From contig NZ_JBAWKJ010000001.1 of the NCBI RefSeq assembly GCF_037095755.1, positions 496,001 to 560,000 of the forward strand: a DNA stretch of 64,000 nt, given 5' to 3'. The DNA is from Sphingopyxis sp. CCNWLW2 (GTDB taxonomy: Bacteria; Pseudomonadota; Alphaproteobacteria; Sphingomonadales; Sphingomonadaceae). Positions 44,353 through 52,985 of the stretch are shown here, one piece after another. The stretch's first letter is position 1. The number at the start of each line of letters is the position of its first letter. The translations under genes were made by a program, and so were the position numbers. The notes below the pieces were generated by a model. It saw only the letters and a list, made by a program, of their open reading frames with translations, was not told where the DNA came from and did not search any database.

Positions 44353-46530
44353 TTATGTCAATGGCAAAGACAGAGGTGGCGACAGCGCGAAATCCCCCGC
44401 CTGCCGAATCTCGATCGCGCAGCCCGGTGGCAGCGTCGCCAGTTCGGGGGCACCGATATTCAGCGTCGGGACTGTGCTTTCCCATGGCCCGATTCCCGGA
44501 ACGGGCGGCGACAGCGCAATGCGCCAGACCTCGTGACTTTCACCCAGCGGCAGATCGACATGGTCGCGCCACCCCGTGTCGGCGCGGCTGCGCCGGACCC
44601 AGCCGATCGTCACGCCGCCCGCTTCATCGGCGCGGACCTGCCCGTGCACCGGCGCCAGCGGCCGCAGCGCCCGGCCGGCGGCCGGCAAACCAACCTCGGC
44701 CAGCGTCGTCCCGCCCCGCGGTGCCCATTCGAGGGTCGCGGCGCCGCTCTCCGCCAATCCGGCGAGCGCCTCGGGCAGGGTCAACAGCGCCGGATCGTGG
44801 AGCAGGACGAAGGACGCCCCCGCTAAATGGACCATCTCACGCTCGGTCCCGGCCCGCCCGCGCAGTAACCGCGACAGGCGCCAGCGCCCGAGTCCGACGA
44901 CATCGGCGACCCCGAATTGCAGCAATTCGCCATCGACCATCGCCCGGTTCGCCCCGCCCAGCAACGCGGCGTCGCCGACCGATTCCAATGTCATCGCCGG
45001 ATTGACCAGTTGGACCTCGACGCTGTTCAACAGGTCGAACAGGCAATCGCTTCCCGCAGCCAGCGGCAGGGTGAGCTGGCCCAGCGCCGCGGCCGGACGC
45101 ACCGTGCCGACCGGAATCGGCTCGGCGCCCGCCGAAGCGACAAGCCAACAGTCGGCACCGCGCCAGCCATCGTTGCTCCCGGCACCGGCGACCAATAGCC
45201 GCGGCGCCGACGCCGCCGGAATGCCGATATTGGGAAGGTCGAACAGGCGGACCAACCCAACAGCGTCGGGCCAATCGGGCGCACCGACCGGAACTCCCGG
45301 TTCTGCGGGAAGATCGGCCGCGGGAAGCGGCGCGTGGCGCCTGAGCTCCAGCAAGATGTCGCTCCCGCGAACCGTCCGCCCCGCCAGCCGCCAGCGGCTC
45401 CCGTCGGCTAGTGCAATGACATGCCCGACGGTGAGTGCCAGCGCCGCAAGATCGGCCCGCCACACCAAAGTTTCGCGCCCGTCGGCCGCGGCGACGGCAA
45501 GCCGCTGCGCCAGCGCGCGCGCCGACGTCGCCGGCAACACCGCAGGCAAATCAATCCGTTCCTCGCGGACGCCCCCGCCTGCGACCCGGCTCGTCTGCTG
45601 GCCGAGCTGATAATCGCGTTCGGGCTCATAATGCCGCAGCCGGATCGACCCGGGCAGCGATGACAGCGGGGCGCGGCGATGCTCGGCCCGGTCGCCGGGT
45701 GCTTCGCCCCGCCCAGCCTCGCGGAAATCGGCCAGCGCCAGCGGCTCGCCGGCAGCGCCCGTGGGCGCCATCCGCCATCCGCCCGGCCCGCTCAACAGCC
45801 GCACGCCGTCTGCTTCGAACAGCGGCGCGAGCGCGTCGCGTAGCCGGTCGCCCGATGCCGCATAGCCCGCAAAGGGCCATTCGCCGCCGCAGCGCGCGGT
45901 TTCGCCGAACAGGCTGTTGCCGACCATCCCTGCGTCGATACCCCCGGCATCGGCTTCGACCTCGAATGTCAGCGACGGAATCCGATTGCCGAACGCGCCG
46001 AGCTCAAGCTCTTCGAACACCGCATAAGCGCACCCGCGAAACGCACTCGCCGACGCAATGCCCAGCGCCGATGCGATCAGCGGATCAACCGCCTGATCCT
46101 CGCTGCCGTCGTGCCAGCGAAAGACGCACCGCTCTTGAAACGTCCCGCTCGACCCGCGCAGCAGATTTCCGTCGGCCCATATCCGCCCAATCCTGCGGAT
46201 CGGCCGCGACGACAGCGCGACCGCCAGCGACACCGAATAGCTATATTCGGTCGTCGACGGCCGTCCCTTGCCCCCGCCGCGCTTGTTTCGCCGTTCGATC
46301 AGGTCGGTGGCCCAGATCACGCTGCCCGCGACGCGCATCGTCCCGAACAGCTGGGGAATTTGCTGGCCATAGGTCGACGCCTGGATCTTCAGGTCGGCGA
46401 GACGCGGCCCTTCGCGCCCCTTCGGTTTGAAAATCTGCGCGTCGATCTGCTGGCCCACCGCGGCACCGATCGCGGCCCCCACCGGGCCCCCGACAATCCC
46501 GCCGACCACCGTCAGCACCAATGTTGCCAT
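44353..46530 (-). CDS. GTA tail hub/host-specificity protein (gp15-like), shortened
   Basis: A 725-residue baseplate protein with the family N-terminus MATLVLTVVGGIVGGPVGAAIG, then ADLKIQASTYGQQIPQLFGTMRVAGSVIWATDL, the region that forms the hub under the tail tube. The Rhodobacter capsulatus gp15 is about 1300 residues and includes a TIM-barrel-like glycosidase domain; this one is nearly 600 shorter and I find no such domain. Start ATG 46530; an open frame upstream to 46638 reads through a hairpin repeat and is probably untranslated. Confidence 0.88.
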   Translation of the reverse strand: MATLVLTVVGGIVGGPVGAAIGAAVGQQIDAQIFKPKGREGPRLADLKIQASTYGQQIPQLFGTMRVAGSVIWATDLIERRNKRGGGKGRPSTTEYSYSVSLAVALSSRPIRRIGRIWADGNLLRGSSGTFQERCVFRWHDGSEDQAVDPLIASALGIASASAFRGCAYAVFEELELGAFGNRIPSLTFEVEADAGGIDAGMVGNSLFGETARCGGEWPFAGYAASGDRLRDALAPLFEADGVRLLSGPGGWRMAPTGAAGEPLALADFREAGRGEAPGDRAEHRRAPLSSLPGSIRLRHYEPERDYQLGQQTSRVAGGGVREERIDLPAVLPATSARALAQRLAVAAADGRETLVWRADLAALALTVGHVIALADGSRWRLAGRTVRGSDILLELRRHAPLPAADLPAEPGVPVGAPDWPDAVGLVRLFDLPNIGIPAASAPRLLVAGAGSNDGWRGADCWLVASAGAEPIPVGTVRPAAALGQLTLPLAAGSDCLFDLLNSVEVQLVNPAMTLESVGDAALLGGANRAMVDGELLQFGVADVVGLGRWRLSRLLRGRAGTEREMVHLAGASFVLLHDPALLTLPEALAGLAESGAATLEWAPRGGTTLAEVGLPAAGRALRPLAPVHGQVRADEAGGVTIGWVRRSRADTGWRDHVDLPLGESHEVWRIALSPPVPGIGPWESTVPTLNIGAPELATLPPGCAIEIRQAGDFALSPPLSLPLT

Positions 46531-46552
46531 CAATATGCTCCCGAAATTGTCT

Positions 46553-46574
46553 CCCCTCCCGCAAGCGGGAGGGG
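46553..46574. repeat. Palindromic hairpin repeat between gp14- and gp15-like genes
   Basis: A perfect 10-bp inverted repeat CCCCTCCCGC-AA-GCGGGAGGGG. The flanking words CAGCGAGACTTGCCGG (46575-46590) are the complement of those beside the hairpin of the repeat at 735-925, so the two belong to one dispersed family. It lies in the 68-base gap between the two GTA genes and may stabilise or modulate the mRNA. Confidence 0.75.
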
Positions 46575-46598
46575 CAGCGAGACTTGCCGGCTCGCCGG

Positions 46599-47021
46599 CT
46601 AGTCGCAGCGGGGCGGGCGGGACAGCAACCGCCACCACACCGCATCCCGCAATCCGTCATCGATCGGCGTCTCCACCACCCGCCGCAGCCCCGCGTGCGC
46701 GTGAATCATCCGGCCGGCCCCCATTATGCCGAGATGGAACTGCCCGGCATCGAGCGCGACCAGCGCGACATCGCCGTCGCGCATATTGGTGCAAACAGGC
46801 GCGAATCCTGCGGCGAACAATCCGGCCTCGACCTGCGTCCGCGACCAACCGCGCAGCGGGTAGCAGCTCGGCCGCACCAGCCACTTGCCGGCCGCTGCAT
46901 AGGCGGCCCACACCAGCCCCACACAATCGAGCCCTGTGGCGGGATCGCACCCCTGCCGCCGGAACCGCACCCCCACCATCGCCCGCGCCGCCGCAAAGGC
47001 GCGCGCTCCCAGCTCATCCAC
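46599..47021 (-). CDS. GTA NlpC/P60 tail-associated peptidase (gp14-like)
   Basis: A 140-residue NlpC/P60 cell-wall endopeptidase domain. The catalytic Cys33 is in GLDCVGLVW and the His is in GQFHLGIM, with a final polar residue in IHAHAG. It likely cuts recipient peptidoglycan during particle entry. Its ATG overlaps the end of the DUF2163 gene by 8 bases. Function is inferred from R. capsulatus GTA. Confidence 0.9.
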   Translation of the reverse strand: MDELGARAFAAARAMVGVRFRRQGCDPATGLDCVGLVWAAYAAAGKWLVRPSCYPLRGWSRTQVEAGLFAAGFAPVCTNMRDGDVALVALDAGQFHLGIMGAGRMIHAHAGLRRVVETPIDDGLRDAVWWRLLSRPPRCD

Positions 47022-47835
47022 CAGGGTAACGCGTCAGCAGGTCATTGCCCGGCAGATGCGCCTCACCACGAAAATTGACGGCGTTGGCAAACCGATCGCG
47101 GCAGGTCGCAAGCTGCTTGTCGCATCCTTCGGTAAGCCGCACGCGCACCGGCCCTGCGACCGCGAAGGCCGGCGCTTCGGCCAAATGCAACACCGCCGCC
47201 TCGACCGCGATCACCGGACTCGCCAACCCACAATTGGCGCCCTCCATCCACAGCAATTCGCCGAACGCCATCCCGGGCGCGGCGGCATCGAGCGTCGCCA
47301 TGCGCCCGTCGACGGCAACGACCTGCCTGTCATGCGTCAGCGGCCCCAGATCGACGCGGCACGCCCGGTCGCCCAGCATCGCCCGGCACGACGGCGAGGC
47401 TGCCGGGCACACCGGCCGGTCGAGCACCCGCGTCACACCCTGCAACTCCGCTGCAAAGGCCGCCCCGCGCCGCTCGATCGCCCCCAGCGATCCGCGCGCG
47501 ACCGTGACCGGCAGGGCGGCGGCCATGCTCCAGTCGGTGACGAACAGCTCGAGCTCCGCGCCGTCCCAGCGTCCGGCGTCGAGGTCGCGCGCCGCGATCG
47601 CGTCGCTGGTAACCGCACCCTCGAGGTCCATCGTCGCCACGTCGAGGCTGTCGTTCATCTCCATCGCAGAAGGCTTCATTCCCGGCACCGCGCGGTACAA
47701 TATCCCGCCGACCATCAGGTCGCGGTCGTGCGAAGTCAGCCCGACGACAACCCCGTCGCGCCGCGCCAGCCGCCAGCACCACGCCAGCGTCACCAGCTCT
47801 TCGCGCAGCCAATCGGGCGCAGCCAGCATCACCAT
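47014..47835 (-). CDS. GTA DUF2163 tail protein (gp13-like)
   Basis: A 273-residue DUF2163/phage BR0599-type protein. The N-terminus has CWRLARRDGVVVGLTSHDRDL (a GTA hallmark), and the C-terminal domain EGCDKQLATCRDRFANAVNFRGEAHLPGNDLL, with paired Cys that bind an iron or metal site in the gp13 hub structure. Starts at ATG 47835 or 47829; either overlaps the upstream gene. Confidence 0.9.
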   Translation of the reverse strand: MVMLAAPDWLREELVTLAWCWRLARRDGVVVGLTSHDRDLMVGGILYRAVPGMKPSAMEMNDSLDVATMDLEGAVTSDAIAARDLDAGRWDGAELELFVTDWSMAAALPVTVARGSLGAIERRGAAFAAELQGVTRVLDRPVCPAASPSCRAMLGDRACRVDLGPLTHDRQVVAVDGRMATLDAAAPGMAFGELLWMEGANCGLASPVIAVEAAVLHLAEAPAFAVAGPVRVRLTEGCDKQLATCRDRFANAVNFRGEAHLPGNDLLTRYPGG

Positions 47836-50156
47836 GGCGCACGCACCTCGACCAGCGGCACGCTCGCCATCTCGCCCGCAAGGAAGGTCGCTCGGCTCAC
47901 CTCCAGCCGGTCGTCGGCAAAGCGCACCGGTACGTCGAACAGAAACCCCGCGCGCACCGCGACCCCGACCGCGGGCGCCACATCGAGCAGCACCTCGCCT
48001 TCATCGGTCACCAGAAATGCCGCCGTCTCCAGCCCGTCGACCGACACGCGCACACTGCCCTCCACCGGCAGCCGTACCCGGCGCACCTGCTCGGCATCGC
48101 CAGCGCCATAGCGCTTCACCAACGCAAACTGCCGCCGCGCACCATCGCCGACGCCAAGCATCTGATCGACCGCCGCCGGCAACCCGCCATCCGCCGCCGA
48201 GCTGCTATCGAAAGGATCGCGAAAGCGGAACGCCCGCGCCGCCCCGCGCCGTGCGCGAAAAAAGTCGGTCAGCGTCCGCACATCGGCCTCCGACCGGATT
48301 CCAGGCCCCGCGTCATAGCGCATTCGCGCCTCGGCCCATTCGGTTGCCCGCTGCTCGTGCCCCGACGGCGAGCTCACGATCTGCGTCGAAAATTCGGTCG
48401 CGACCATCGCCTCGCGCCCGATCGCGAGCGGGAAATCCACCGCATCGAAAGCCTGCACCTCATCCTCCCCGTCGAATGTCACAAAGCCGTCGCGCGCGAC
48501 CTGCGGCAGCGCCCAGATAAAGGTTCGCGCGACCCCCGCGCGCCGCGCGCCATCGGCTGCATCGGCGATCGCCGCCCACTGCGCGCGATCCTCGGCCGCG
48601 AGCACGAAGCCCGAAAAATAATGCTGTTCGCCAATCGGATAGCCGAGCCGCAGCACCATCGCCGCCCGCGCGCCCGCCGTCTCCGCGCCGCGCCCGCCGG
48701 TCACCCAGTCATAATCCTCGAGCTGCAGCACATCGAAGGCTGGCGCCGCCCACCCCAGCGGCACATTGGCGCGCCGCACCGCCGGCGCCGCCGGGTCGAG
48801 CACCGTCGGCAGGTAAACCAGCAAGTGACTGACCAGCCCCGCCGCTCCCGCCTCGTCGCGCGCCGCCGCAACCAAAGCCGCGGTCGACCCCGCCAGCAAC
48901 ACCCCCAGCGCATCGAGCATCGCCAACTGCGGCTCACCCAGCGGCCCGCGCACATCGGCAATCGGAACGCTCGCCGCCCCCAAAACCGTCGCCGCCGCCG
49001 CATCATAGGCGCAAATCCGCCCGCCGCTCGCGATCCACCACCACGGCTCGCCAACCTGGAATTTCAGCGGCAAGCCAGCGGCCGCGCCAATCGCGACAAA
49101 CGCCCGCGCGACCATCTGCAGATACCCCATCGCCGCCGCGTTCGCGGGCGACAGCAACGTCGACGGCGGCACCCACCCGGTCAGCGCCGGCGCCCCGCTC
49201 GCGTCGCGCTGTTTCCAGTCGTCCCGGCAATAGGCGTCGAACAATTCGTAGGAGAGCGACCAGATCACTCCCAGCCCCGCGTTCCGGCACACCGCCGCAA
49301 AGCCCACATGCCACGCCGCGCACGGCGCATTGAGCACCCCGCCCGCCAGGCTCGCAGCAAAGCCGCCGCCCGCCGCCTCAAGCCGCATATAATGGCTCAT
49401 CCCGACATAATGGACGACGTCGCCGCGATAACCGAGTTGCACCATCTGCCGCACCAGCCGCGCCGGGGTCAGATGATAGCTGTCGTCATAACCGCTCGCG
49501 ATTCCGATCCCCTGCTCGGGCATCACGACATCGCCGATCGCCAGCACCGATCCCGACCCCGAGCAGGCGATGTCGCTCATCTCGGCCCAGCCCGCGACCG
49601 GCGCGCCCAGCACGCCGTCGCCGCCATCATAGGTCGGCGGCACCAGCGAAATAAACATCCGGTCGATATCGCCCGCCCACACCGGATCGGCCTCGCCCGG
49701 CAGCAGGAAGCCACCGTCAAGCGCATCGAAATCGAGGCTGACGACGGCATCCTCGGCCGTTCCCTCGGCATAGTTCCAGAGCCGCACATACCAGGCGCGC
49801 GGGGCGCCGCCCGCATCGCGTCCCTCGATTGTCAAGGTCGGCCCGTGCAGCGCGTCGAGCGGCTTCACCCCGCCCGACCGCCACCGGAATTTGAGCTGCG
49901 TGTGCCGGAAATCCCGGCGCGTCTCATAAGCGAGCAAAGGATGATCCCAGCGATCTTCGCTTTCCCAGATCAGCCCCGCCAGATCGTGCTTCCGGTAAAA
50001 CACCGCCTCGACACGCAGCGCCCCCGGCGTATCGCTCGTCACGCTCGCCATCATCGGCCGCGCAAAATCGACCGTCCAATATCGCGGATCGAACCGCTTG
50101 AGCCAGCCCTTCCGATGATGCGGCTCGGCCGCCGCCACCAGCGCCCAGCCCATCAA
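47829..50156 (-). CDS. DUF2460 tail protein fused to an N-terminal TIM-barrel-like domain (gp12-like)
   Basis: A 775-residue protein. The last 200 residues match DUF2460/TIGR02217 (distal tail, FSTQIVSSPSGHEQRATEWAEARMRYDAGPG), which is the whole of gp12 (about 210 residues) in R. capsulatus GTA. The first 540 residues are extra, with a glycoside-hydrolase/TIM-barrel-like pattern (GIASGYDDSYHLTPARLV, FQVGEPWWWIASGG). In other GTAs a similar TIM-barrel domain is in gp15. The fusion is known in outline for sphingomonads; activity is not shown here. Confidence 0.85.
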   Translation of the reverse strand: MMGWALVAAAEPHHRKGWLKRFDPRYWTVDFARPMMASVTSDTPGALRVEAVFYRKHDLAGLIWESEDRWDHPLLAYETRRDFRHTQLKFRWRSGGVKPLDALHGPTLTIEGRDAGGAPRAWYVRLWNYAEGTAEDAVVSLDFDALDGGFLLPGEADPVWAGDIDRMFISLVPPTYDGGDGVLGAPVAGWAEMSDIACSGSGSVLAIGDVVMPEQGIGIASGYDDSYHLTPARLVRQMVQLGYRGDVVHYVGMSHYMRLEAAGGGFAASLAGGVLNAPCAAWHVGFAAVCRNAGLGVIWSLSYELFDAYCRDDWKQRDASGAPALTGWVPPSTLLSPANAAAMGYLQMVARAFVAIGAAAGLPLKFQVGEPWWWIASGGRICAYDAAAATVLGAASVPIADVRGPLGEPQLAMLDALGVLLAGSTAALVAAARDEAGAAGLVSHLLVYLPTVLDPAAPAVRRANVPLGWAAPAFDVLQLEDYDWVTGGRGAETAGARAAMVLRLGYPIGEQHYFSGFVLAAEDRAQWAAIADAADGARRAGVARTFIWALPQVARDGFVTFDGEDEVQAFDAVDFPLAIGREAMVATEFSTQIVSSPSGHEQRATEWAEARMRYDAGPGIRSEADVRTLTDFFRARRGAARAFRFRDPFDSSSAADGGLPAAVDQMLGVGDGARRQFALVKRYGAGDAEQVRRVRLPVEGSVRVSVDGLETAAFLVTDEGEVLLDVAPAVGVAVRAGFLFDVPVRFADDRLEVSRATFLAGEMASVPLVEVRAPW

Positions 50157-50737
50157 TCGTCCCCCGCTGCGACGGCGCGCCGCACCGCGCGCGCCAGTTG
50201 CCGCCCCGTCTGCGCCAGCCGCTGCGGTTCGCTCCCCGCCTCGCCCCGCACATTCACCGTGATCGCGATATTGCGCACCCCACCGGCGCCCGCCGCCTCG
50301 ATCCGCCCGCCCGCGGTCGGCACGAACAGTTCGGGCCCGCGCTCGCCGACGCGATAGGCGCGCCCCGCGCTCACCGGCCCGCCGGTCGCCCGCCCCGGTG
50401 CCCCGAACAGCGCCATCGCGATCGAGGTGCCGAGCGAAAGCAGATTGCCGCTCCCGCCGCCCCCCGACCCGCCGCCCATCGCCGCGCCGATCCCGTTCGA
50501 AATCGCCGCACGCGCGATGTCCGCCATCACCGACAGCGCGAGGCGCTTCAGATCTTCGAACCCCATCTTGCCGCTGACGATCGCGCGCGACAGCGCCCGC
50601 TCGATCGCGCGCCCCGCCTGATCGGCCTCCGCAACCAGCGGCCCGCCCAGCTCGGCGCGCAGCGCCGCAATATCGCGCCTAAACGCGCCGGTGTCGGCGC
50701 GCACCGCGACCACCATCTCGTCGATCTCGTCACCCAT
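50153..50737 (-). CDS. GTA tail tape-measure protein (gp11-like)
   Basis: A 194-residue short tape-measure protein. The C-terminal part (GGPVSAGRAYRVGERGPELFVPTAGGRI) is typical of tape-measure ends, and the first 80 residues are helical with a small hydrophobic Gly/Ala segment. The family sets tail length; 194 residues fits the short GTA tail. The ATG at 50737 overlaps the chaperone gene by 8 bases and its stop overlaps the gp12-like start (ATGA). Confidence 0.88.
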   Translation of the reverse strand: MGDEIDEMVVAVRADTGAFRRDIAALRAELGGPLVAEADQAGRAIERALSRAIVSGKMGFEDLKRLALSVMADIARAAISNGIGAAMGGGSGGGGSGNLLSLGTSIAMALFGAPGRATGGPVSAGRAYRVGERGPELFVPTAGGRIEAAGAGGVRNIAITVNVRGEAGSEPQRLAQTGRQLARAVRRAVAAGDD

Positions 50738-50933
50738 CGGGAAACCTCTCCATCATCGCCCCCAGCGTCGCGCCGTCGAAGCACGCCTCCGCGTCATCCT
50801 CGACCCAGCCCGCCAGCACCGCGCGCACATCGGCCGGCGTCGCCGCCCAGAACTCGCCGGGCCGCCATCCCGCGACACGCGCCATCACGCCCGCAAGCTT
50901 GATCGCCGCGGGCCCCAGCCGATCGTTCGCCAC
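50730..50933 (-). CDS. GTA tail assembly chaperone (gp10.1/Rcc01693-like)
   Basis: A 67-residue protein of the TIGR02216-type phage tail assembly chaperone family, with GWRPGEFWAATPADVRAVLAGW as the recognisable block. It sits between gp10 and the tape measure as expected, where chaperones bind the tape during tail assembly. Its ATG is 1 base after the gp10 stop; the 3' end overlaps the tape-measure gene. Confidence 0.85.
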   Translation of the reverse strand: MANDRLGPAAIKLAGVMARVAGWRPGEFWAATPADVRAVLAGWVEDDAEACFDGATLGAMMERFPDG

Positions 50934-50934
50934 C

Positions 50935-51246
50935 TCATCGTCCCTGCAAAATCTGCCCCAGCAGCACGCGCAGCGCCGGGGTCACCGACGCCAACCCCTG
51001 CGCGATGACCGCCTCGCCGACCGCCTCGCGCGTCAGCGTTTCGGGCCGATCCTGCACGCAATGCCAGAACAGCGAGGCCAGCTCGCCCAGCCCCAACCGC
51101 GCATCGGCGGCGCGCTCGACGAGCGCGAACAGCGGCCCCAGCTCGGCCTCCGCCGCGACCAGCGCCGCAAAGCTCGGCCGCAGCACAAGCACCCGCTCGC
51201 CGACGCGCAACTCCGCCTCGCCGCGCAGCGCGTTGGCGGCGCTCAC
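50935..51246 (-). CDS. GTA gp10-family protein
   Basis: A 103-residue GTA-gp10 family protein (also described as tail assembly or gene transfer agent family protein). The block LRPSFAALVAAEAELGPLFALVERAADARLGLGELASLFWHC is recognisable. It overlaps the major tail gene by 4 bases, and the tail chaperone gene begins just beyond its stop. Confidence 0.85.
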   Translation of the reverse strand: MSAANALRGEAELRVGERVLVLRPSFAALVAAEAELGPLFALVERAADARLGLGELASLFWHCVQDRPETLTREAVGEAVIAQGLASVTPALRVLLGQILQGR

Positions 51247-51650
51247 AGGCTCACCACCGCGCCGCTCGATTCCAGGTTCAGCGTGTAATTGCGCTCGCCA
51301 TTATAATCGCCGGCATAGTCGAGCCGCGTGACCAGGAAGCGCCCACGCATCCGTTCGCCGCTTTCAAAGCTCAATTCATAATCGTCGATGACGCCCGAAA
51401 GCGCATGACCGCGCAGCCGCACCTCGGCGTCGGACCCCGTAAAAATGCCCGCCGCGCTCACCGAAACCGATCGCACCCCGGCGCCCGACAGCAGCTCGCG
51501 CCAGCCGCCCGAATCCTTCGTCGTGACATTCACCGCCTCGCCGTTCACCGACATCTGCGTCGTGCGCAGGCCCGCGACGGTGCGATAGGTCGGCGGAGCC
51601 TCACCGTCGCCGATCTTGAGCAGAAAATCGCTCCCATTTTCAATCGCCAT
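51243..51650 (-). CDS. GTA major tail protein (TP901-1-like, gp9)
   Basis: A 135-residue major tail tube protein. The beta-strand pattern AIENGSDFLLKIGDGEAPPTYRTVAGLRTTQMSVNGEAVNVTTKDSGGWRELLSG is the TIGR02126-type TP901-1 major tail signature. The family forms the tail tube hexamers. ATG 51650 follows 46 bases after the start of the opposite-strand gene at 51697, so the two genes are divergent here. Confidence 0.92.
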   Translation of the reverse strand: MAIENGSDFLLKIGDGEAPPTYRTVAGLRTTQMSVNGEAVNVTTKDSGGWRELLSGAGVRSVSVSAAGIFTGSDAEVRLRGHALSGVIDDYELSFESGERMRGRFLVTRLDYAGDYNGERNYTLNLESSGAVVSL

Positions 51651-51696
51651 CGTCTAATCTCCTCAGGGAAAAACACTGCTAACGGGGAGTCGCAGG

Positions 51697-52032
51697 ATGC
51701 TGATCACGACAATAGTTTTGGCCCTCATGGTGCAGTCGCCCTCGGCGACGGTCGACACGACGCGCGCCGCTTTCACCAAATGCCTGCGCACCGACATGAA
51801 GAAGGCGCTCGAGGCCAAGATGGAAGAGGCCGAATATGAAATGCAGGTGAAATCGAACTGCGCGACCGAACGCGACGCGTTCCGCAAGGCGGTGATCGCG
51901 CTGGGCAAATCGGGCGGCGATTCCGAAAAGGTCGCGGGCGAAGACGCCGATATGCAGATCGACGATTACCACGCCAATTTCACCGACAAGTTCAAGGACT
52001 ATAAGTCGACGAACACAATGCCGGGCGAGTAA
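51697..52032 (+). CDS. Small secreted protein encoded antisense within the GTA cluster
   Basis: A 111-residue protein on the opposite strand from the cluster, between the major tail and DUF3168 genes. It starts ATG 51697 after GGGGAGTCGCAGG, a signal-like N-terminus (MLITTIVLALMVQS), and a Lys/Glu-rich helical body with two Cys (KCLRTDM, NCATERD) that may bridge. No homology is recognised. Its codon use looks ordinary. Because it interrupts an otherwise one-strand operon it is a likely later insertion, and its 3' end lies 4 bases before the DUF3168 stop. Confidence 0.75.
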   Translation: MLITTIVLALMVQSPSATVDTTRAAFTKCLRTDMKKALEAKMEEAEYEMQVKSNCATERDAFRKAVIALGKSGGDSEKVAGEDADMQIDDYHANFTDKFKDYKSTNTMPGE

Positions 52033-52035
52033 GCA

Positions 52036-52428
52036 TCACGCCGCGAGGCAGCGACACCGCACCAGGATTTCGTGGCGCCAGCCGCCGTCGCGCGCAAAGG
52101 CAAAGCGCGTGCGGATCGTCCGTGCGCCGACCACCGACCAGGCGCCGGCCGGGCCCCGCAAGGCCGTGACGACCGCCTCGACGCGCGCCGCGGCCTTGTC
52201 GTCGATCGCGCTGCCCACGCCGACCAATGTCAGCGTCAGGCGGATTTCGCGTCCCGCCCGGTCCTTGGTCCCCCAGTCGGCGCCGTCTGCGATACCGACC
52301 GCCACATAGGGCGCGCTCGCCCGCGGCGGCGTGCCGTCGAATATCCCGTGCACCATCGCCGCCAGCGCGTCGTCGCGCGCCAGCAGCTCGATCGCCCGCG
52401 CGCGCAACGCCGCTTCCGCGCTCGTCAT
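52036..52428 (-). CDS. GTA DUF3168 tail terminator protein (gp8-like)
   Basis: A 130-residue DUF3168 protein that caps the tail in siphovirus-like particles. The family pattern ELLARDDALAAMVHGIFDGTPPRASAPYVAVGIAD and DKAAARVEAVVTALRG is visible. The ATG at 52428 overlaps the gp6-like stop (ATGA). The ORF extends upstream to 52467, but that part lies in the previous gene. Confidence 0.88.
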   Translation of the reverse strand: MTSAEAALRARAIELLARDDALAAMVHGIFDGTPPRASAPYVAVGIADGADWGTKDRAGREIRLTLTLVGVGSAIDDKAAARVEAVVTALRGPAGAWSVVGARTIRTRFAFARDGGWRHEILVRCRCLAA

Positions 52429-52985
52429 TGCCCGCCCCCCAGCGTCAGCCGCCGCCACGGCTGCCACAGCGCCGCGATCGCCGCCGGCGGAGCCGCGCCC
52501 GCGCCGTCGCGTGCCCCGTCACGCGCATCGTGCAGATGCTGCGTCATGCGGACGATGCCCTGCCGGATCGCTTCGGGAATCCCGTTCGCCCCTTCGGCGA
52601 TCCCCGCGCGATAGGCGATGCGCACCCGCGCCGCGCCGCGCGGGTCGTCCAGTGTCACCCGCGCGGTACCGTCGCGGCCGATCGTCGTTCGGTAATCGCC
52701 GCCGCCCAGCACCGCCTCCTCGCCACCGGGCAACAGCAAGGTCACGCCATCGATCGCGACAACGGGCCGCGCTCCGGGTTGGACCACCCCGTTTTTCAAC
52801 GGCAAAATCTCCTCGGCCGCGCGGATGACCAGCCACTGCCCGATAAAGGCCTCGCAGATATTGGTCGCCGCGCGGATAAGGCCCGCGACCACGGCATCGT
52901 CGATCGTCGCCCCCAGCCGCAACCAGCCGCGCGCTTCGTTCAGGCTCACCGGGGCATCGCCCGGCACCGGACTTTCCGCCATCAC
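52425..52985 (-). CDS. GTA head-tail connector protein (gp6-like)
   Basis: A 186-residue head-tail connector of the phage gp6/phiE125 gp8 type. The N-terminal helical region VSLNEARGWLRLGATIDDAVVAGLIRAATNICEAFIGQWL is the signature. It attaches to the portal. Its ATG overlaps the stop of the adaptor-like gene upstream. In the usual GTA order gp7 comes next, but here gp8 follows directly. Confidence 0.88.
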   Translation of the reverse strand: MMAESPVPGDAPVSLNEARGWLRLGATIDDAVVAGLIRAATNICEAFIGQWLVIRAAEEILPLKNGVVQPGARPVVAIDGVTLLLPGGEEAVLGGGDYRTTIGRDGTARVTLDDPRGAARVRIAYRAGIAEGANGIPEAIRQGIVRMTQHLHDARDGARDGAGAAPPAAIAALWQPWRRLTLGGGQ

